Of a stretch of 64,000 bases of DNA, positions 1 through 9,531 are shown piece after piece. The notes below the pieces were generated by a model. It saw only the letters and a list, made by a program, of their open reading frames with translations, was not told where the DNA came from and made no database searches. The stretch's first letter is position 1; each line of letters opens with the position of its first letter. The stretch lies in assembly GCA_023957575.1 (NCBI GenBank), contig JAMLGU010000004.1:1-64000 (forward strand). The letters run 5' to 3'. The stretch is from Chitinophagaceae bacterium. GTDB taxonomy: Bacteria > Bacteroidota > Bacteroidia > Chitinophagales > Chitinophagaceae. Both the position numbers and the translations under genes were made by a program.

Positions 1-823
1 CATCATAAGTTACATTTGTTGGCCAGGAATCTCCTGCTCCGTTTCCGGCGAATGCCATTGTAGCATCATCGGCAGCAGCAGTGATGATCGGATATTGAGT
101 CTGATTAGCATATATTTTCTCAATACCGGTTTTTGCCACAGCAGGCAACTTGTCTGAAATTCTCATAAAGTAACGCAGCGCCAGTGAATTGGCCAGCTTG
201 CGCCATTTTGCAGCATTGCCCTGATAGTAAACATCCGCAGCGCCCAATTTATTGGGATAATCATTTTGATTTTTTGATAATAAGGTATTTGCCTTATCCA
301 GGTTTGATAAAATATCTGTGTAAATGGATTGCTGATCCTGATAGGCAGGGAAAGTATTATCCTGACCTCCCAAATTTCCCTGCAGGGCTGAAGTATAAGG
401 TATATCGCCATATAAATCGGTAATCAGTCCGAACATCATTGCATTCATTACCAATGTTATTCCTTCCAACAACTCATCATTAGATGCAACTGCTTTATTA
501 TACACAAATTGATTGTTGCGCAGAATGGAATAATAACCCGACCAGTCATTGCTTCCACCCCAGTCATAGTTATTATGTCCGCCGGCCCATCCGTCCTTTT
601 GCGTATATTGCATCACACCGGCTACATCGCCAAATCCAAGTGTGGTAAATGCTTTTCCTGCCTCGGTAAGCACTGTAGATATTACCAGATTCGGATTGGC
701 CTTATCGGGGTCGGCCCCGTTAGGATTTTCATTTAGTTTTTCCAAATATTTTGTACAAGAAAACAAAATAGCTGATGCGGCTAAAATGAAGAGTGTTGTA
801 TATATGATTTTAATAGTCTTCAT
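1..823 (-). CDS. SusD/RagB-like outer-membrane lipoprotein (C-terminus beyond window)
   Basis: Surface glycan- or nutrient-binding lipoprotein that caps the SusC transporter. Translation from the ATG at 823 gives a signal peptide ending in a lipobox (ILFSC, Cys about residue 22), then a SusD-like N-terminal region with the typical NENPNGADP segment and a TPR-like helical stretch (LVMNAMMFGLITDLYGDIPY). The pattern fits the SusD-like_2 family. The reading frame stays open to the left edge of the window, so about 274 residues are seen and the C-terminal part is missing. It starts 21 bp after the SusC stop, so the two are surely co-transcribed. The ligand cannot be read from this sequence. Confidence 0.88.
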   Translation of the reverse strand, partial: MKTIKIIYTTLFILAASAILFSCTKYLEKLNENPNGADPDKANPNLVISTVLTEAGKAFTTLGFGDVAGVMQYTQKDGWAGGHNNYDWGGSNDWSGYYSILRNNQFVYNKAVASNDELLEGITLVMNAMMFGLITDLYGDIPYTSALQGNLGGQDNTFPAYQDQQSIYTDILSNLDKANTLLSKNQNDYPNKLGAADVYYQGNAAKWRKLANSLALRYFMRISDKLPAVAKTGIEKIYANQTQYPIITAAADDATMAFAGNGAGDSWPTNVTYD

Positions 824-844
824 AATTATATCGTTTTCAATTAC

Positions 845-3800
845 TTAAAATGTTACATTTAATTTAATACCTATTGGCAACACCCAGGGTGTTACATTGT
901 ACCTTTCAATCCCCTGCTTGAACTGAATACCACCTCCCTGAATATCGGAGCTAACCTGAAATGCATTTTCAGGATCTACACCTATTTTGGATTCGGTCCA
1001 CAGGATTATATTTCTGCTAAAAACACCGATGCTGGCATCATGCAGCCTCAAGGATGAAGCCCATTTTTGGGGTAAGGCATAACTAAGTGTTATTTCTCTT
1101 AGCTTAATGTAAGATGCCGAAAACATAGAAGGTTGCATAAAATCCCAGGGGTTAGAAGCTGCATAAGGCAATGGTCTGGTAGCATTGGGGTTATTTTTAT
1201 CAGCGCCTAACATATTCTCACCCAAGTTTTCAGCATAGCCTGTCGGATTGCCCTGTGCATCATATCCTGTGGCATATACGCCGGGTATAAACACACCGCC
1301 ATAAGGAAGTTTGATACCGCTGAATTCAAAAGGATAACTCGTGCGTTCGGGAGTAGGCCATCCCACTCTGGGGAAATTGCCATCTTTTACAATGATATAT
1401 TTATCAGCATTGGCAACTAACCAGTCTCTCAGTTCTTTTCCGCTTCTGCTTCCAATATCAACAAATTGTTTAAACTGAAGTGAAGATCTATAATCTTCTG
1501 TTCCGTACCTATATGTTTGAGAAACAAACTGGCCGCCATTTCTCCAATCGAAACTCATGCTCAGGCTTACATTTTTATAGGTTAGGGAAGTTTGCAAGCC
1601 CATCAGAAACTTAGGATTGAAATTGCCTATTTTATTTCTGGTATTCTTTGCTTCTATGGACTCCCATTTGGCGCCGCCATCTTCTTCGGCCAGTAATGGC
1701 CATCCATAATAAGGCGATGATTTATCGGTAACGGTTCTTAATTTTGGCCCGTAAATATCACCTACTTCTTCTCCCAGATAAGTCCAGGCGCCGCCCTTTG
1801 CATCTTCCCAGAAGGTAAAGTAAGGCATTTCATTTGCCAGTTCTTCTACTGTGGTTCGGTTTTTCGACCAGTTTACATTTACATCCCATCTGAAATTGCG
1901 GGTTAAAACCGGAGTTCCGCCCAATGATAATTCTAAACCTTTACTTCTCAACAAACCTGCATTGATTTTTTTGGAGGTATAACCGGTTGAAGATGTCAAC
2001 TGAGTTGTGAAAATTTGGTTTTTGTTGTCAACCATATAATAGGTACCTGAGAAGTTTAATCTGTTTTTAAACAATGATACATCAATACCTGCCTCGTAAG
2101 AAGTTGCAATTTCGGGTTTCAAATCGGGGTTCAGCAATGTGCCTGAGGTAGTAAGACGGGGAATATCGCCCCAGGTACCCGCATTGCTCAAAACGCTTAA
2201 TAACTGATAAGGGTCGGTATCATTGCCCACCTGAGCCACACCGCCTCTAAGTTTTATCAGGTTAACATCAGCAGCATTGATACCTGCAATTTTATTTACC
2301 AATAAACTAAGCGAAGCGGAAGGATAAAAATAAGGGGCTGCCTTAGGCAGTGTACTGGACCAGTCATTTCTACCGGTAACATCCACAAATATCATTTCTT
2401 TATAATCAACCGATGCGGTTCCGTAAATACTGTTAATTCCTTTTTGATAAGAATAACTGGAGAAGTCGAGCGAAGCAGGAAGAATATTCTGAACGGTATA
2501 AACGCCGGGCACAATCAATCCGGCACCATTTTTTGATGCATTGCGCAAGGTGGAGCCTTTTTGATAACGAGCATTACCACCGGCAGAAAGCGACATTCCA
2601 AAATCATTGAATTTATCTTTATAGGTAAAGAGGAAATCTGCATTGCTTTCAAAAGCCTTTATGTTTATCAAACCATAAGCTCCTTTTTTCTCGCCGGTAT
2701 AGCTGTTAGGTATCCGAAACTCTCTTTGCTCCTGATAGGTGTCTAATCCATAACGCATCATCAAACTCAGCTTCTTTGTAATTTGCCAATCTGCTTTCAG
2801 ATTTCCATAAAGCCGGTCTCGCACAAAACCGTTGTTTACCTCATAAGCCAGAAAAAACGGATTGTTGTACACCCCATTATATTGGGTACGCTGCTGAATT
2901 CCTTCTTGCCCGGGTTCCCAATAATCTCTCAAATCATTAATATCAATGTGGGGAGAAACTGCATAAGCCCATTGAAGCGGATTGGTGCCCCTTTCGGTTG
3001 CCGGACGATTGTTTGAATTATTTCTGCTAATGTCAATATTAGTACTGATTCGCAGGTTTTTATTTACCTTTAAGGATGCTCCCAAATCGAAGGTATTTCT
3101 AAACAAATCAGCGCCTGGCACTATTCCTTTGTTTTGCATGTTAGAATAGGAGAGCCTATAGTGCATCAGGTCATTACTATTGGCCATCGAAATACCATTT
3201 GTACTGGTAATGCCGGTCTGTACAAAATCTTTCATATTGTTGGGATGGGATACTAATGGTAATGGCACTTTTTTTCCGTTTGCATCCAATGGGCTATTCC
3301 ATTGCACTGCAAAATAGCCTCGGTCTAACTCTCCGCCACCGGTTCCGTTCACATTTTCCTGAATTAATCCACCGAAAGGATCGGTAAGAATATTCCCCGA
3401 TAATTCAATAGGAATGGCGGAGAACTGCCCCGATCCGTATTTTGTTTGCCAGTCCAGGAACCTGTAAGGTTTATCAAAAACGGTGCTGGAGTTAATATTA
3501 ATGGTCATTCTGTTTAGCCCTTTACCGCTCTTGGTTGTGATTAAAACCACTCCGTTACCGGCGCGAGAACCATACAATGCAGCGGCGCTGGGTCCTTTCA
3601 AAATGGTTACGCTGGCGATATCATCCGGGTTAAGACTGGATATGGCATTACCAAAGTCAACCCTGTTATCGGTACCCACCTGAGAAACATTGTTCAACGT
3701 ATTGCTGATAGGTACTCCATCTATTACAAATAAAGGCTGGTTATCATTGCTTAAGGAAGAAGCTCCTCTGATAACCATACTCACCGATGAACCGGCCCCT

Positions 3801-4330
3801 CCTGTCTGGTTAATAACCACACCCGGAACCTTTCCTGAAAGGCTGTTCAAAATATTTTCCTGAACCACCTTGTTCATTTCTTTGCCATCTACTTCAGCAA
3901 CCGAATAACCTAACGATTTTTTCTCTCTGGTAATACCCAAAGCCGTAACTATTACATCCGAAAGTTCGGTATAGGACTGCTTCATCTCCACATTAATAAC
4001 AGTGCGGCCACCCACTGCTACTTCTTGTTTTTCAAATCCCACAGCGCTAAAAACCAATGTGGCATTGCCATCAGCCACACTTATTGAATAAGAACCATTG
4101 GCTTTAGAAATGGAAGTACCCGTACCGTTTTTTTCGATGATGTTGACACCCTCCAGTGGACCATTTGCATCACGCACCGTTCCGGTAACTGTAATCCTTT
4201 GGCTATTGTTATTATTTGCATAAACAGCCGTATTATCCGGCATTTCTGCATTGACAGATACACATACAGCGCTTAGAATAAAAGTCAGAAAACAATAGTA
4301 CATCCACCCTGGCAAACAATATTTTTTCAT
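845..4330 (-). CDS. SusC/RagA TonB-linked outer-membrane transporter
   Basis: TonB-dependent importer of oligosaccharides or peptides, working with the SusD lipoprotein encoded just downstream. It has 1161 residues, the usual size. In order: a signal peptide (about 1-28, ending VNA), a carboxypeptidase-regulatory-like beta-sandwich domain (about 45-125, TGTVRDANGPLEGVNI), a TonB-box/plug region with the SusC signature (VIDGVPI, then VTILKGPSAAALYGSRAGNG, about 190-270), and a long beta-barrel ending in an aromatic residue (KLNVTF). No FecR or sigma-regulator N-terminal extension is visible. The gene lies 36 bp downstream of a lipoprotein gene, and an AraC-type regulator is divergent to the operon. 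Confidence 0.95.
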   Translation of the reverse strand: MKKYCLPGWMYYCFLTFILSAVCVSVNAEMPDNTAVYANNNNSQRITVTGTVRDANGPLEGVNIIEKNGTGTSISKANGSYSISVADGNATLVFSAVGFEKQEVAVGGRTVINVEMKQSYTELSDVIVTALGITREKKSLGYSVAEVDGKEMNKVVQENILNSLSGKVPGVVINQTGGAGSSVSMVIRGASSLSNDNQPLFVIDGVPISNTLNNVSQVGTDNRVDFGNAISSLNPDDIASVTILKGPSAAALYGSRAGNGVVLITTKSGKGLNRMTININSSTVFDKPYRFLDWQTKYGSGQFSAIPIELSGNILTDPFGGLIQENVNGTGGGELDRGYFAVQWNSPLDANGKKVPLPLVSHPNNMKDFVQTGITSTNGISMANSNDLMHYRLSYSNMQNKGIVPGADLFRNTFDLGASLKVNKNLRISTNIDISRNNSNNRPATERGTNPLQWAYAVSPHIDINDLRDYWEPGQEGIQQRTQYNGVYNNPFFLAYEVNNGFVRDRLYGNLKADWQITKKLSLMMRYGLDTYQEQREFRIPNSYTGEKKGAYGLINIKAFESNADFLFTYKDKFNDFGMSLSAGGNARYQKGSTLRNASKNGAGLIVPGVYTVQNILPASLDFSSYSYQKGINSIYGTASVDYKEMIFVDVTGRNDWSSTLPKAAPYFYPSASLSLLVNKIAGINAADVNLIKLRGGVAQVGNDTDPYQLLSVLSNAGTWGDIPRLTTSGTLLNPDLKPEIATSYEAGIDVSLFKNRLNFSGTYYMVDNKNQIFTTQLTSSTGYTSKKINAGLLRSKGLELSLGGTPVLTRNFRWDVNVNWSKNRTTVEELANEMPYFTFWEDAKGGAWTYLGEEVGDIYGPKLRTVTDKSSPYYGWPLLAEEDGGAKWESIEAKNTRNKIGNFNPKFLMGLQTSLTYKNVSLSMSFDWRNGGQFVSQTYRYGTEDYRSSLQFKQFVDIGSRSGKELRDWLVANADKYIIVKDGNFPRVGWPTPERTSYPFEFSGIKLPYGGVFIPGVYATGYDAQGNPTGYAENLGENMLGADKNNPNATRPLPYAASNPWDFMQPSMFSASYIKLREITLSYALPQKWASSLRLHDASIGVFSRNIILWTESKIGVDPENAFQVSSDIQGGGIQFKQGIERYNVTPWVLPIGIKLNVTF

Positions 4331-4366
4331 ACTTTCTAATTGATTTGGTGATAAGTTGATTAATGA

Positions 4367-4894
4367 TTATGGCAGTTTTTCTAATTGCAGACCCAATGGC
4401 ACCGCCCCCACTCCGGGAATATTTACCGTTAAAGCAAGTTCCATTTTGGTTGGGGTAATACTGTTTATCCAATGCGGATCTTTTTCGCTCTTATCGTTAA
4501 GCAGCTCTATAACAGCATCGTAAATCTGCAGCCCCCAGGTGCCCTTGTTACCTGCCTTTGGCAAAATAAAATCGGTGCATCCGGTAATGGTAAATGCCCC
4601 CTGAGCATTAAACTCATACTGATTGTCTTTGGTACAGGTAATGGCAGGGATCAATGCCGGGTTTTTAAGCGCCTGCGCCAGCAATGGCGCAATCGCAATC
4701 ATACTGGTACCGGCAGGTATTTTAGTACTGCCCAACTTGGCATCCACACTCATTACCAAATCTGTTTGCTTCCATTTGCCGGTAACCCAATCTTTTTTAT
4801 AATGAAGCGTTTCGGCAGTGTCGTCATCTTTTTTACACGAATTGAATAAAAAAGTAATAACGACAAGCATTAATAAAAAGTAAATCTTTTTCAT
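4367..4894 (-). CDS. small lipoprotein, lipocalin-like, first gene of SusCD operon
   Basis: A 175-residue lipoprotein with signal peptide and lipobox (FLFNSC, Cys about residue 20) followed by KKDDD. The mature part resembles the lipocalin-like lipoproteins of Bacteroidota: WVTGKWKQTDL near the N-terminus, two cysteines (AITC and FTITGC) that could form a disulfide, and a beta-rich C-terminus. I infer a surface or periplasmic binding role for the substrate of the SusCD pair, because it is the promoter-proximal gene, 36 bp before susC. Such accessory lipoproteins more often follow susD, so its position ahead of susC is mildly unusual. The exact function is unknown. Confidence 0.75.
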   Translation of the reverse strand: MKKIYFLLMLVVITFLFNSCKKDDDTAETLHYKKDWVTGKWKQTDLVMSVDAKLGSTKIPAGTSMIAIAPLLAQALKNPALIPAITCTKDNQYEFNAQGAFTITGCTDFILPKAGNKGTWGLQIYDAVIELLNDKSEKDPHWINSITPTKMELALTVNIPGVGAVPLGLQLEKLP

Positions 4895-5399
4895 ATCAGC
4901 TTTTATTAAGTTTTATAATTTATTGTTTAAATGAATTTTTTGAAGTTAATAAACACCTAACAAAAAAACCAACAGCCTTTATTCCATAACTGATTAAAAA
5001 CATCCTTAATAATACTAATTGCCGAATTATTTATTTGTTTCTTTGGTTTTTAATAAAAACAATTCGGCGCAAACTTTTTTTTGTTTTGTTTTACCTTACC
5101 TGATCTATGTTTTACATGAACTCAATTCATTTCCAAATCATGAAAAACAAGTAATCTTTCAAATAATCAATCGTTTCAGTGAAGATAATAATTATACCCG
5201 TTAACACTATCAACTAAATTGACCAAATTTGAACTTATTTAGTAAAAGCGATTTTTTCTTATGGTGAAAACAAGTCAATAGCCGGAAATCGAAAAATTTG
5301 CACTGATTTTTTTAGTTTTTTACTGGAAAAAATTGATGAAAGCGATTTTTTTTGGTGATTTTAATAATTTCATTATTTTTAATTAAACGAATTTGTCAA
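4895..5399. promoter_or_regulatory. divergent regulatory region between SusCD operon and AraC gene
   Basis: A 505-bp AT-rich intergenic region that must contain the promoters for the minus-strand lipoprotein-susC-susD operon and the plus-strand AraC gene. I see a 13-bp direct repeat AAAGCGATTTTTT at 5245-5257 and 5339-5351, start to start 94 bp, each followed within a few bases by GGTGA. That spacing and placement suit an AraC-family operator. No convincing coding sequence is present; a 61-codon open frame at 5019-5204 has no family features. Confidence 0.45.
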
Positions 5400-6257
5400 A
5401 TGAATAAAGAAAACTTGTTTCCGGGCATAGCTTCAACCGAATCGTTCCGTACTTTTTTAAAAAACATGGATTCAGGAACTACCAGCCTTCATCACCATCC
5501 CAGCTACGAACTTAATTTCGTTCTGAAGGGTGAAGGCACAAGATATATAGGCAACCACCAGGAACATTTTGAAGAAGGCGACCTCATACTTTTGGGCCCG
5601 GGAATTCCGCACAACTGGGCAAATAAAAGAAACAGGTCTGCTGCCTACTCTTCGTTTGTAATGCAATGGGACAGCGACTTTATTGATAAGATTTGTCAGG
5701 TTACACCCGAATTTAAACTTATTGGCAGCTTCCTGGGCATGTCAAATAAAGGAATTGTTTTGGATAAGGATTTGGGAAAAGAGATTCAGAAATACAAAAC
5801 CGATTTATTGAACCTGCCGGCCTTTGAAAAACTGATACTCTTACTACAGTTGCTCAATGAGTTTTCCAAATCGCGCGACCATAAAGTATTGCTTCAGGAT
5901 GGATATAAACAAAGAAGAACTATCCCCAACAGCCGTCTTGAAAAAGTTTTTGAGTTTGTAGAAGAAAATTATTCTGAAAAAATAACGCTGAAAAAAATTG
6001 CCTCATTTGTAAATATGAGTGAAGGCGCTTTTTCGAGGTTCTTCAGCCAGTCCTATAAAAAACCATTTTTTACTTACCTTAATGAATTCAGAATTAACAA
6101 AGCTTATCGTTTTTTGGAAGAAACAGATATGCGCATCAATGAAATAGGTTATAGCTGCGGTTATGACTGCCTTCAGTTTTTTTACCGGCAGTTTATGAAG
6201 TTTACAAACTGTGCGCCACAAGATTATCGTAACCGGTTTTTGAGCGAAAATAATTGA
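5400..6257 (+). CDS. AraC-family transcriptional regulator with cupin sensor domain
   Basis: A 285-residue activator. The N-terminal cupin-like ligand-binding domain contains the HHHP motif at residues 31-34 (SLHHHPSYELNFVLKGEG) and a second metal/ligand strand (ILLGPGIPHNW). The C-terminal AraC double helix-turn-helix begins near residue 187 (LEKVFEFVEENYSEKITLKKIA) and ends with the canonical FYRQFMKFTNCAPQDYR. I chose the ATG at 5400: the frame runs 16 codons further upstream, but that stretch is hydrophobic, not family-like and lies in AT-rich DNA. Being divergent to the lipoprotein-SusC-SusD operon, it probably controls that locus in response to a sugar. Confidence 0.9.
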   Translation: MNKENLFPGIASTESFRTFLKNMDSGTTSLHHHPSYELNFVLKGEGTRYIGNHQEHFEEGDLILLGPGIPHNWANKRNRSAAYSSFVMQWDSDFIDKICQVTPEFKLIGSFLGMSNKGIVLDKDLGKEIQKYKTDLLNLPAFEKLILLLQLLNEFSKSRDHKVLLQDGYKQRRTIPNSRLEKVFEFVEENYSEKITLKKIASFVNMSEGAFSRFFSQSYKKPFFTYLNEFRINKAYRFLEETDMRINEIGYSCGYDCLQFFYRQFMKFTNCAPQDYRNRFLSENN

Positions 6258-6279
6258 TTAATAAGTTATTAAAGAGTAT

Positions 6280-8301
6280 TTACTTTTCCTTTTTTACAAA
6301 ACTGGCCACACTGGAGTATTTCAGTTCGTTGCCACTGTCCACAAAAGCAATTCTCACATAATATTTTGTCTCCTTAGGTGGGGTGGGCGGGGTAGGCCTC
6401 TTTTCCTTACGGCAGGAGACCGAAGCAGATAAAAATAATATTACAGCAGCCGAAATAAATAATAACTGTCGTGAAAGGTTTTTACGATGAACAGGAATTA
6501 CAAATAATAAACCCAGAAACACTATACCCGCCAATATTTGTGAAACATTATTAAACAAAATAGTAGTGGCGTAAGTCAATGCCGATGACGAATAACCGTT
6601 CAATGATTTTGAATCTAACTCGCCCATTGTTTTAAAACCCGAAATACTGTCTTTGGAAATCTGTACCTGAAAAGACTTTCCTTTGTATTCCTTTAATGAC
6701 TCCCAACTTATTCGAAGGCTGTCATTAACCAACTGAACCGATAGGTTATTAAATACTACTGCCGAGGGGTTTTTGTTTTCGATTGTTACAGAAAAATCTT
6801 TTACCTGACCATTTTGCAACTGGCTGTTGAACCCAAAATCCGGATTGGACACATTTTCAGCAGCAATGCGCAATCTTAAAGGTGTGTTCAAAACCGCTTT
6901 AGCCAAAACCGGAACACCTAATTGGAAAGAATGGGTGAAATCATCGGCACCCGAACTGGTGCTTGTACCCAAAAGTTCCTCGGCTTCATAGGTTCCGTTA
7001 TCGTTCAAGTCGAGCCAGACTTTTACAATCTGCGCTTTATTGCCTGTTACTACCTGCAATGCAGATGGCGTACCCACATCAATATTGCCTCCCGCAATAC
7101 AACTATGGTCTTCATAAGGAATTTTAATACTAGAACCATAAGTCTGGGACTGATAGTTCAGCGCTCCTAATGATACATTTTTAATTCCTATGCCATTGTG
7201 AGTACTTGCCGAAACAGATGTCTGAAAAGGTATTGTTTTGGGGGATGTGTAGGTAGGCAAAGGTTGAGCTCCCAAAGATTCAGTCAATGATTTGCGATAG
7301 GTAAGCAAAGAAGCCACCGCTCTATCTACCTGTCCCTGAGTAAACTTAGCTCTGCAGCTGAAGTAGCCCATCAGGTTTAGAGGCAGTTCTCCCCACGGTA
7401 ATCCGGTGCAAGGGTTGATGGCTGTACTGCTTGGGCAATCATAAGTGGATGTGTGTGGGTCGGTATCACACACTCTGTCTCCCTGAGTTTCGCAATTTGT
7501 ATTGCTGGGGCACCTTACGCCATCTCCTCCGTCAAAAGTGTGGTAGAGCCCCAGCGCATGTCCCAACTCATGAGGAAGAGTTAATGAATAATTATTGGCA
7601 ACACTGCCAATAATAACCGTTCCGTCCAGACTTTCCAACTCATTGGGCAGGTAAGTGTATCCATACACTATCTGACCGGGATTACTGCTATAAATTTTCC
7701 ATACAATCCAGATATTGAAATAATCCTTTGAAGGCCATTTGCTCAGGTTTTTCATTTCTATTTCGGACATAGCGGGTTCAAAGAAGTTCATATTTACGCC
7801 ATTAGATACATATCTGGAGTTATTACTTGCATCTACTCTGTTTATTCCATTAGTGGGTAAACATCCCATCCACCGTTTGGCCAGTTTAAAGCGTATCGGC
7901 GATGCTACAGCATTGGAAACGTTTTGCCCCGAATATACTTTGTTCAAAAAGTCTATCATCCCTTCAATTGTCGCATCAGATGGATTATTTTCTGAACCTA
8001 TAGGATCACCTTTGTGGATTACATGTACCACCACCGGTATTTCATAAATGTTATTTTGTAGCTGCGCTCCTTGTATGCCCTTTGTTTTTTCTCTGTCTCG
8101 CTTTACAGATGCCTGCTCTAATGAAATGTTCTTGTTAGTTTCGGCAATTCGGGCGGCTGTTTCCGGATTGCTCATTTTTTGACGATACAATTCATCAAAA
8201 CCACAAACCTGTTTTTGGGCATGGAGTGTATTACCAAAACTTGAAAGTATCAGTAAAAAAATAAAGCTCTTTAATTTAATCTTTTTAAACCAGGTACGCA
8301 T
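6280..8301 (-). CDS. secreted M43-family (pappalysin-like) zinc metalloprotease with GEVED domain
   Basis: Extracytoplasmic zinc endopeptidase of 673 residues. It has a signal peptide (about 1-29, ending LHA), a catalytic domain with the zinc motif HELGHALGLYH near residue 245, and a cysteine-rich stretch (CPSNTNCETQGDRVCDTDPH) typical of M43 cytophagalysins. A GEVED-type beta domain follows (KIPYEDHSC to LRLRIAAEN, about 385-475), then a fibronectin-III-like segment. The C-terminus is odd: instead of a type IX sorting domain there are two hydrophobic segments (ILAGIVFLGLLFVIPV and LLFISAAVILFLSASVSC) separated by a basic loop, then a Pro-rich linker. The ATG at 8301 is preferred over a TTG three codons upstream. 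Confidence 0.88.
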   Translation of the reverse strand: MRTWFKKIKLKSFIFLLILSSFGNTLHAQKQVCGFDELYRQKMSNPETAARIAETNKNISLEQASVKRDREKTKGIQGAQLQNNIYEIPVVVHVIHKGDPIGSENNPSDATIEGMIDFLNKVYSGQNVSNAVASPIRFKLAKRWMGCLPTNGINRVDASNNSRYVSNGVNMNFFEPAMSEIEMKNLSKWPSKDYFNIWIVWKIYSSNPGQIVYGYTYLPNELESLDGTVIIGSVANNYSLTLPHELGHALGLYHTFDGGDGVRCPSNTNCETQGDRVCDTDPHTSTYDCPSSTAINPCTGLPWGELPLNLMGYFSCRAKFTQGQVDRAVASLLTYRKSLTESLGAQPLPTYTSPKTIPFQTSVSASTHNGIGIKNVSLGALNYQSQTYGSSIKIPYEDHSCIAGGNIDVGTPSALQVVTGNKAQIVKVWLDLNDNGTYEAEELLGTSTSSGADDFTHSFQLGVPVLAKAVLNTPLRLRIAAENVSNPDFGFNSQLQNGQVKDFSVTIENKNPSAVVFNNLSVQLVNDSLRISWESLKEYKGKSFQVQISKDSISGFKTMGELDSKSLNGYSSSALTYATTILFNNVSQILAGIVFLGLLFVIPVHRKNLSRQLLFISAAVILFLSASVSCRKEKRPTPPTPPKETKYYVRIAFVDSGNELKYSSVASFVKKEK

Positions 8302-8514
8302 TAAAGCCAAAATTTTAACCTTATAAATTTTACTCTCCGAAAATACAACTACTTAAGCAATAAAGTACATTTTTATAATTGAAACTTTTGGTAAATAGAT
8401 TGTTATTCTCAACAATTGCTTTTTATATTGACGAACTCTTCCTACTTTCTGTATCTTTTTTTGAAAACTAATTTTTTTTACTAAATTGGTACAAAATTTA
8501 GAATTTATATAAAA

Positions 8515-9438
8515 ATGAGAGCGCTTGTTATTTCGGGCGGTGGCAGCAAGGGTGCTTTTGCCGGAGGTGTGGCACAATATCTGATAGAGGAACTTGGTCA
8601 TAAGTACGACATCTTTGTGGGTTCTTCTACCGGCAGCCTGCTTATTTCACATCTGGCTTTGAACAAGGTAGAAAAAATAAAAGGTATATATACCTCTGTT
8701 AATGAATCTTCTATTTTTAATAGATGCCCCTTCCTCATTAGAAGTGGACCTAATGGCAGCAAGCAAATCAAAATCAACCACTACAATGTTATCAGGCAAT
8801 TTCTTAGGGGCAAAAAAACTTTTGGCGAAAGTAAAAATCTTAGAAGGCTGATAGCAAAAGAATTTACAAAAGAAGAGTTTGAAACACTGAAAAAGTCTGA
8901 TAAGGAAGTGATTGTTACCGTATCCAATCTTACATACGACAGGGTAGAATATAAGCCGTTAAAATATTTTACTTATGAAGAGTACTGCGACTGGGTATGG
9001 ATTTCGTGCAATTTCATTCCATTTATGAGCATCGCCATTAAAGACAACTGTGAGTATGGCGATGGTGGTTTTGGCAATATGGTACCCATTGAAGAAGCCA
9101 TTTTTCATGGAGCTACAACAATTGATGTGATTGCGCTGCTTACCGAGGTAACGCATGAAGTACATCCTATCTCCAAAAATGCATTTTCCTTATTGTCAAA
9201 CCTTAATTTATTCATTACCGGAAGGATATCCAGGCAAAATATTAGAATCGGTAAACTGATAGCCGCAAAAAATAATGTAAAACTCAATTTTTACTATACC
9301 CCTTCTAAACTCACTTCCAATTCTTTAATATTTGATGAAGAAACAATGACCGGATGGTGGCAATTAGGAAGGGATTATGCCAGAGAAAGAACCTTAAAAC
9401 TGAATCAGAACGATAATGACAACTCCGACCTGTTTTAA
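8515..9438 (+). CDS. patatin-like phospholipase
   Basis: Lipid acyl hydrolase of 307 residues with the patatin catalytic dyad. The oxyanion-hole motif GGGSKGAFAGG lies at residues 8-18, the nucleophile elbow GSSTG near residue 37 (Ser) and the catalytic Asp in DGG near residue 183. There is no signal peptide, so it probably acts in the cytoplasm or at the inner face of the membrane. It stands alone: the preceding gene is divergent and gcvT follows with its own promoter. The substrate is unknown; phospholipid turnover is the usual inference. Confidence 0.9.
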   Translation: MRALVISGGGSKGAFAGGVAQYLIEELGHKYDIFVGSSTGSLLISHLALNKVEKIKGIYTSVNESSIFNRCPFLIRSGPNGSKQIKINHYNVIRQFLRGKKTFGESKNLRRLIAKEFTKEEFETLKKSDKEVIVTVSNLTYDRVEYKPLKYFTYEEYCDWVWISCNFIPFMSIAIKDNCEYGDGGFGNMVPIEEAIFHGATTIDVIALLTEVTHEVHPISKNAFSLLSNLNLFITGRISRQNIRIGKLIAAKNNVKLNFYYTPSKLTSNSLIFDEETMTGWWQLGRDYARERTLKLNQNDNDNSDLF

Positions 9439-9458
9439 TGTTTCAAATACAATACAGC

Positions 9459-9482
9459 AAATGAATTTTCTTAAATTCATTT
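9459..9482 (+). terminator. AT-rich hairpin after patatin gene
   Basis: A perfect 10-bp inverted repeat AAATGAATTT / AAATTCATTT with a 4-nt loop begins 20 bp after the patatin stop. The stem is A/T-rich and the following T-run is short, so it is at best a weak terminator. Confidence 0.35.
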
Positions 9483-9483
9483 A

Positions 9484-9511
9484 TTGCTTTGGGCTATTTG
9501 CGTTAATTTTG
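9484..9511 (+). promoter_or_regulatory. gcvT promoter, Bacteroidota type
   Basis: The -7 box TAATTTTG at 9504-9511 is a perfect TAnnTTTG match, with TTG at 9484-9486 as a -33 element 17 bp upstream. It lies 20 bp before the chosen gcvT ATG, which supports that start over an upstream in-frame TTG. Confidence 0.5.
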
Positions 9512-9531
9512 CCGTTTTAAAATTATCTATT

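Noticed and set aside
5019..5204. 61-codon open frame in the SusCD/AraC intergenic region
   Set aside because: AT-rich, no homology recognised, lies where promoters are expected.
9459..9482. Strong terminator after the patatin gene
   Set aside because: The hairpin is perfect but made almost only of A/T pairs and lacks a long T-run, so it is listed only as weak.
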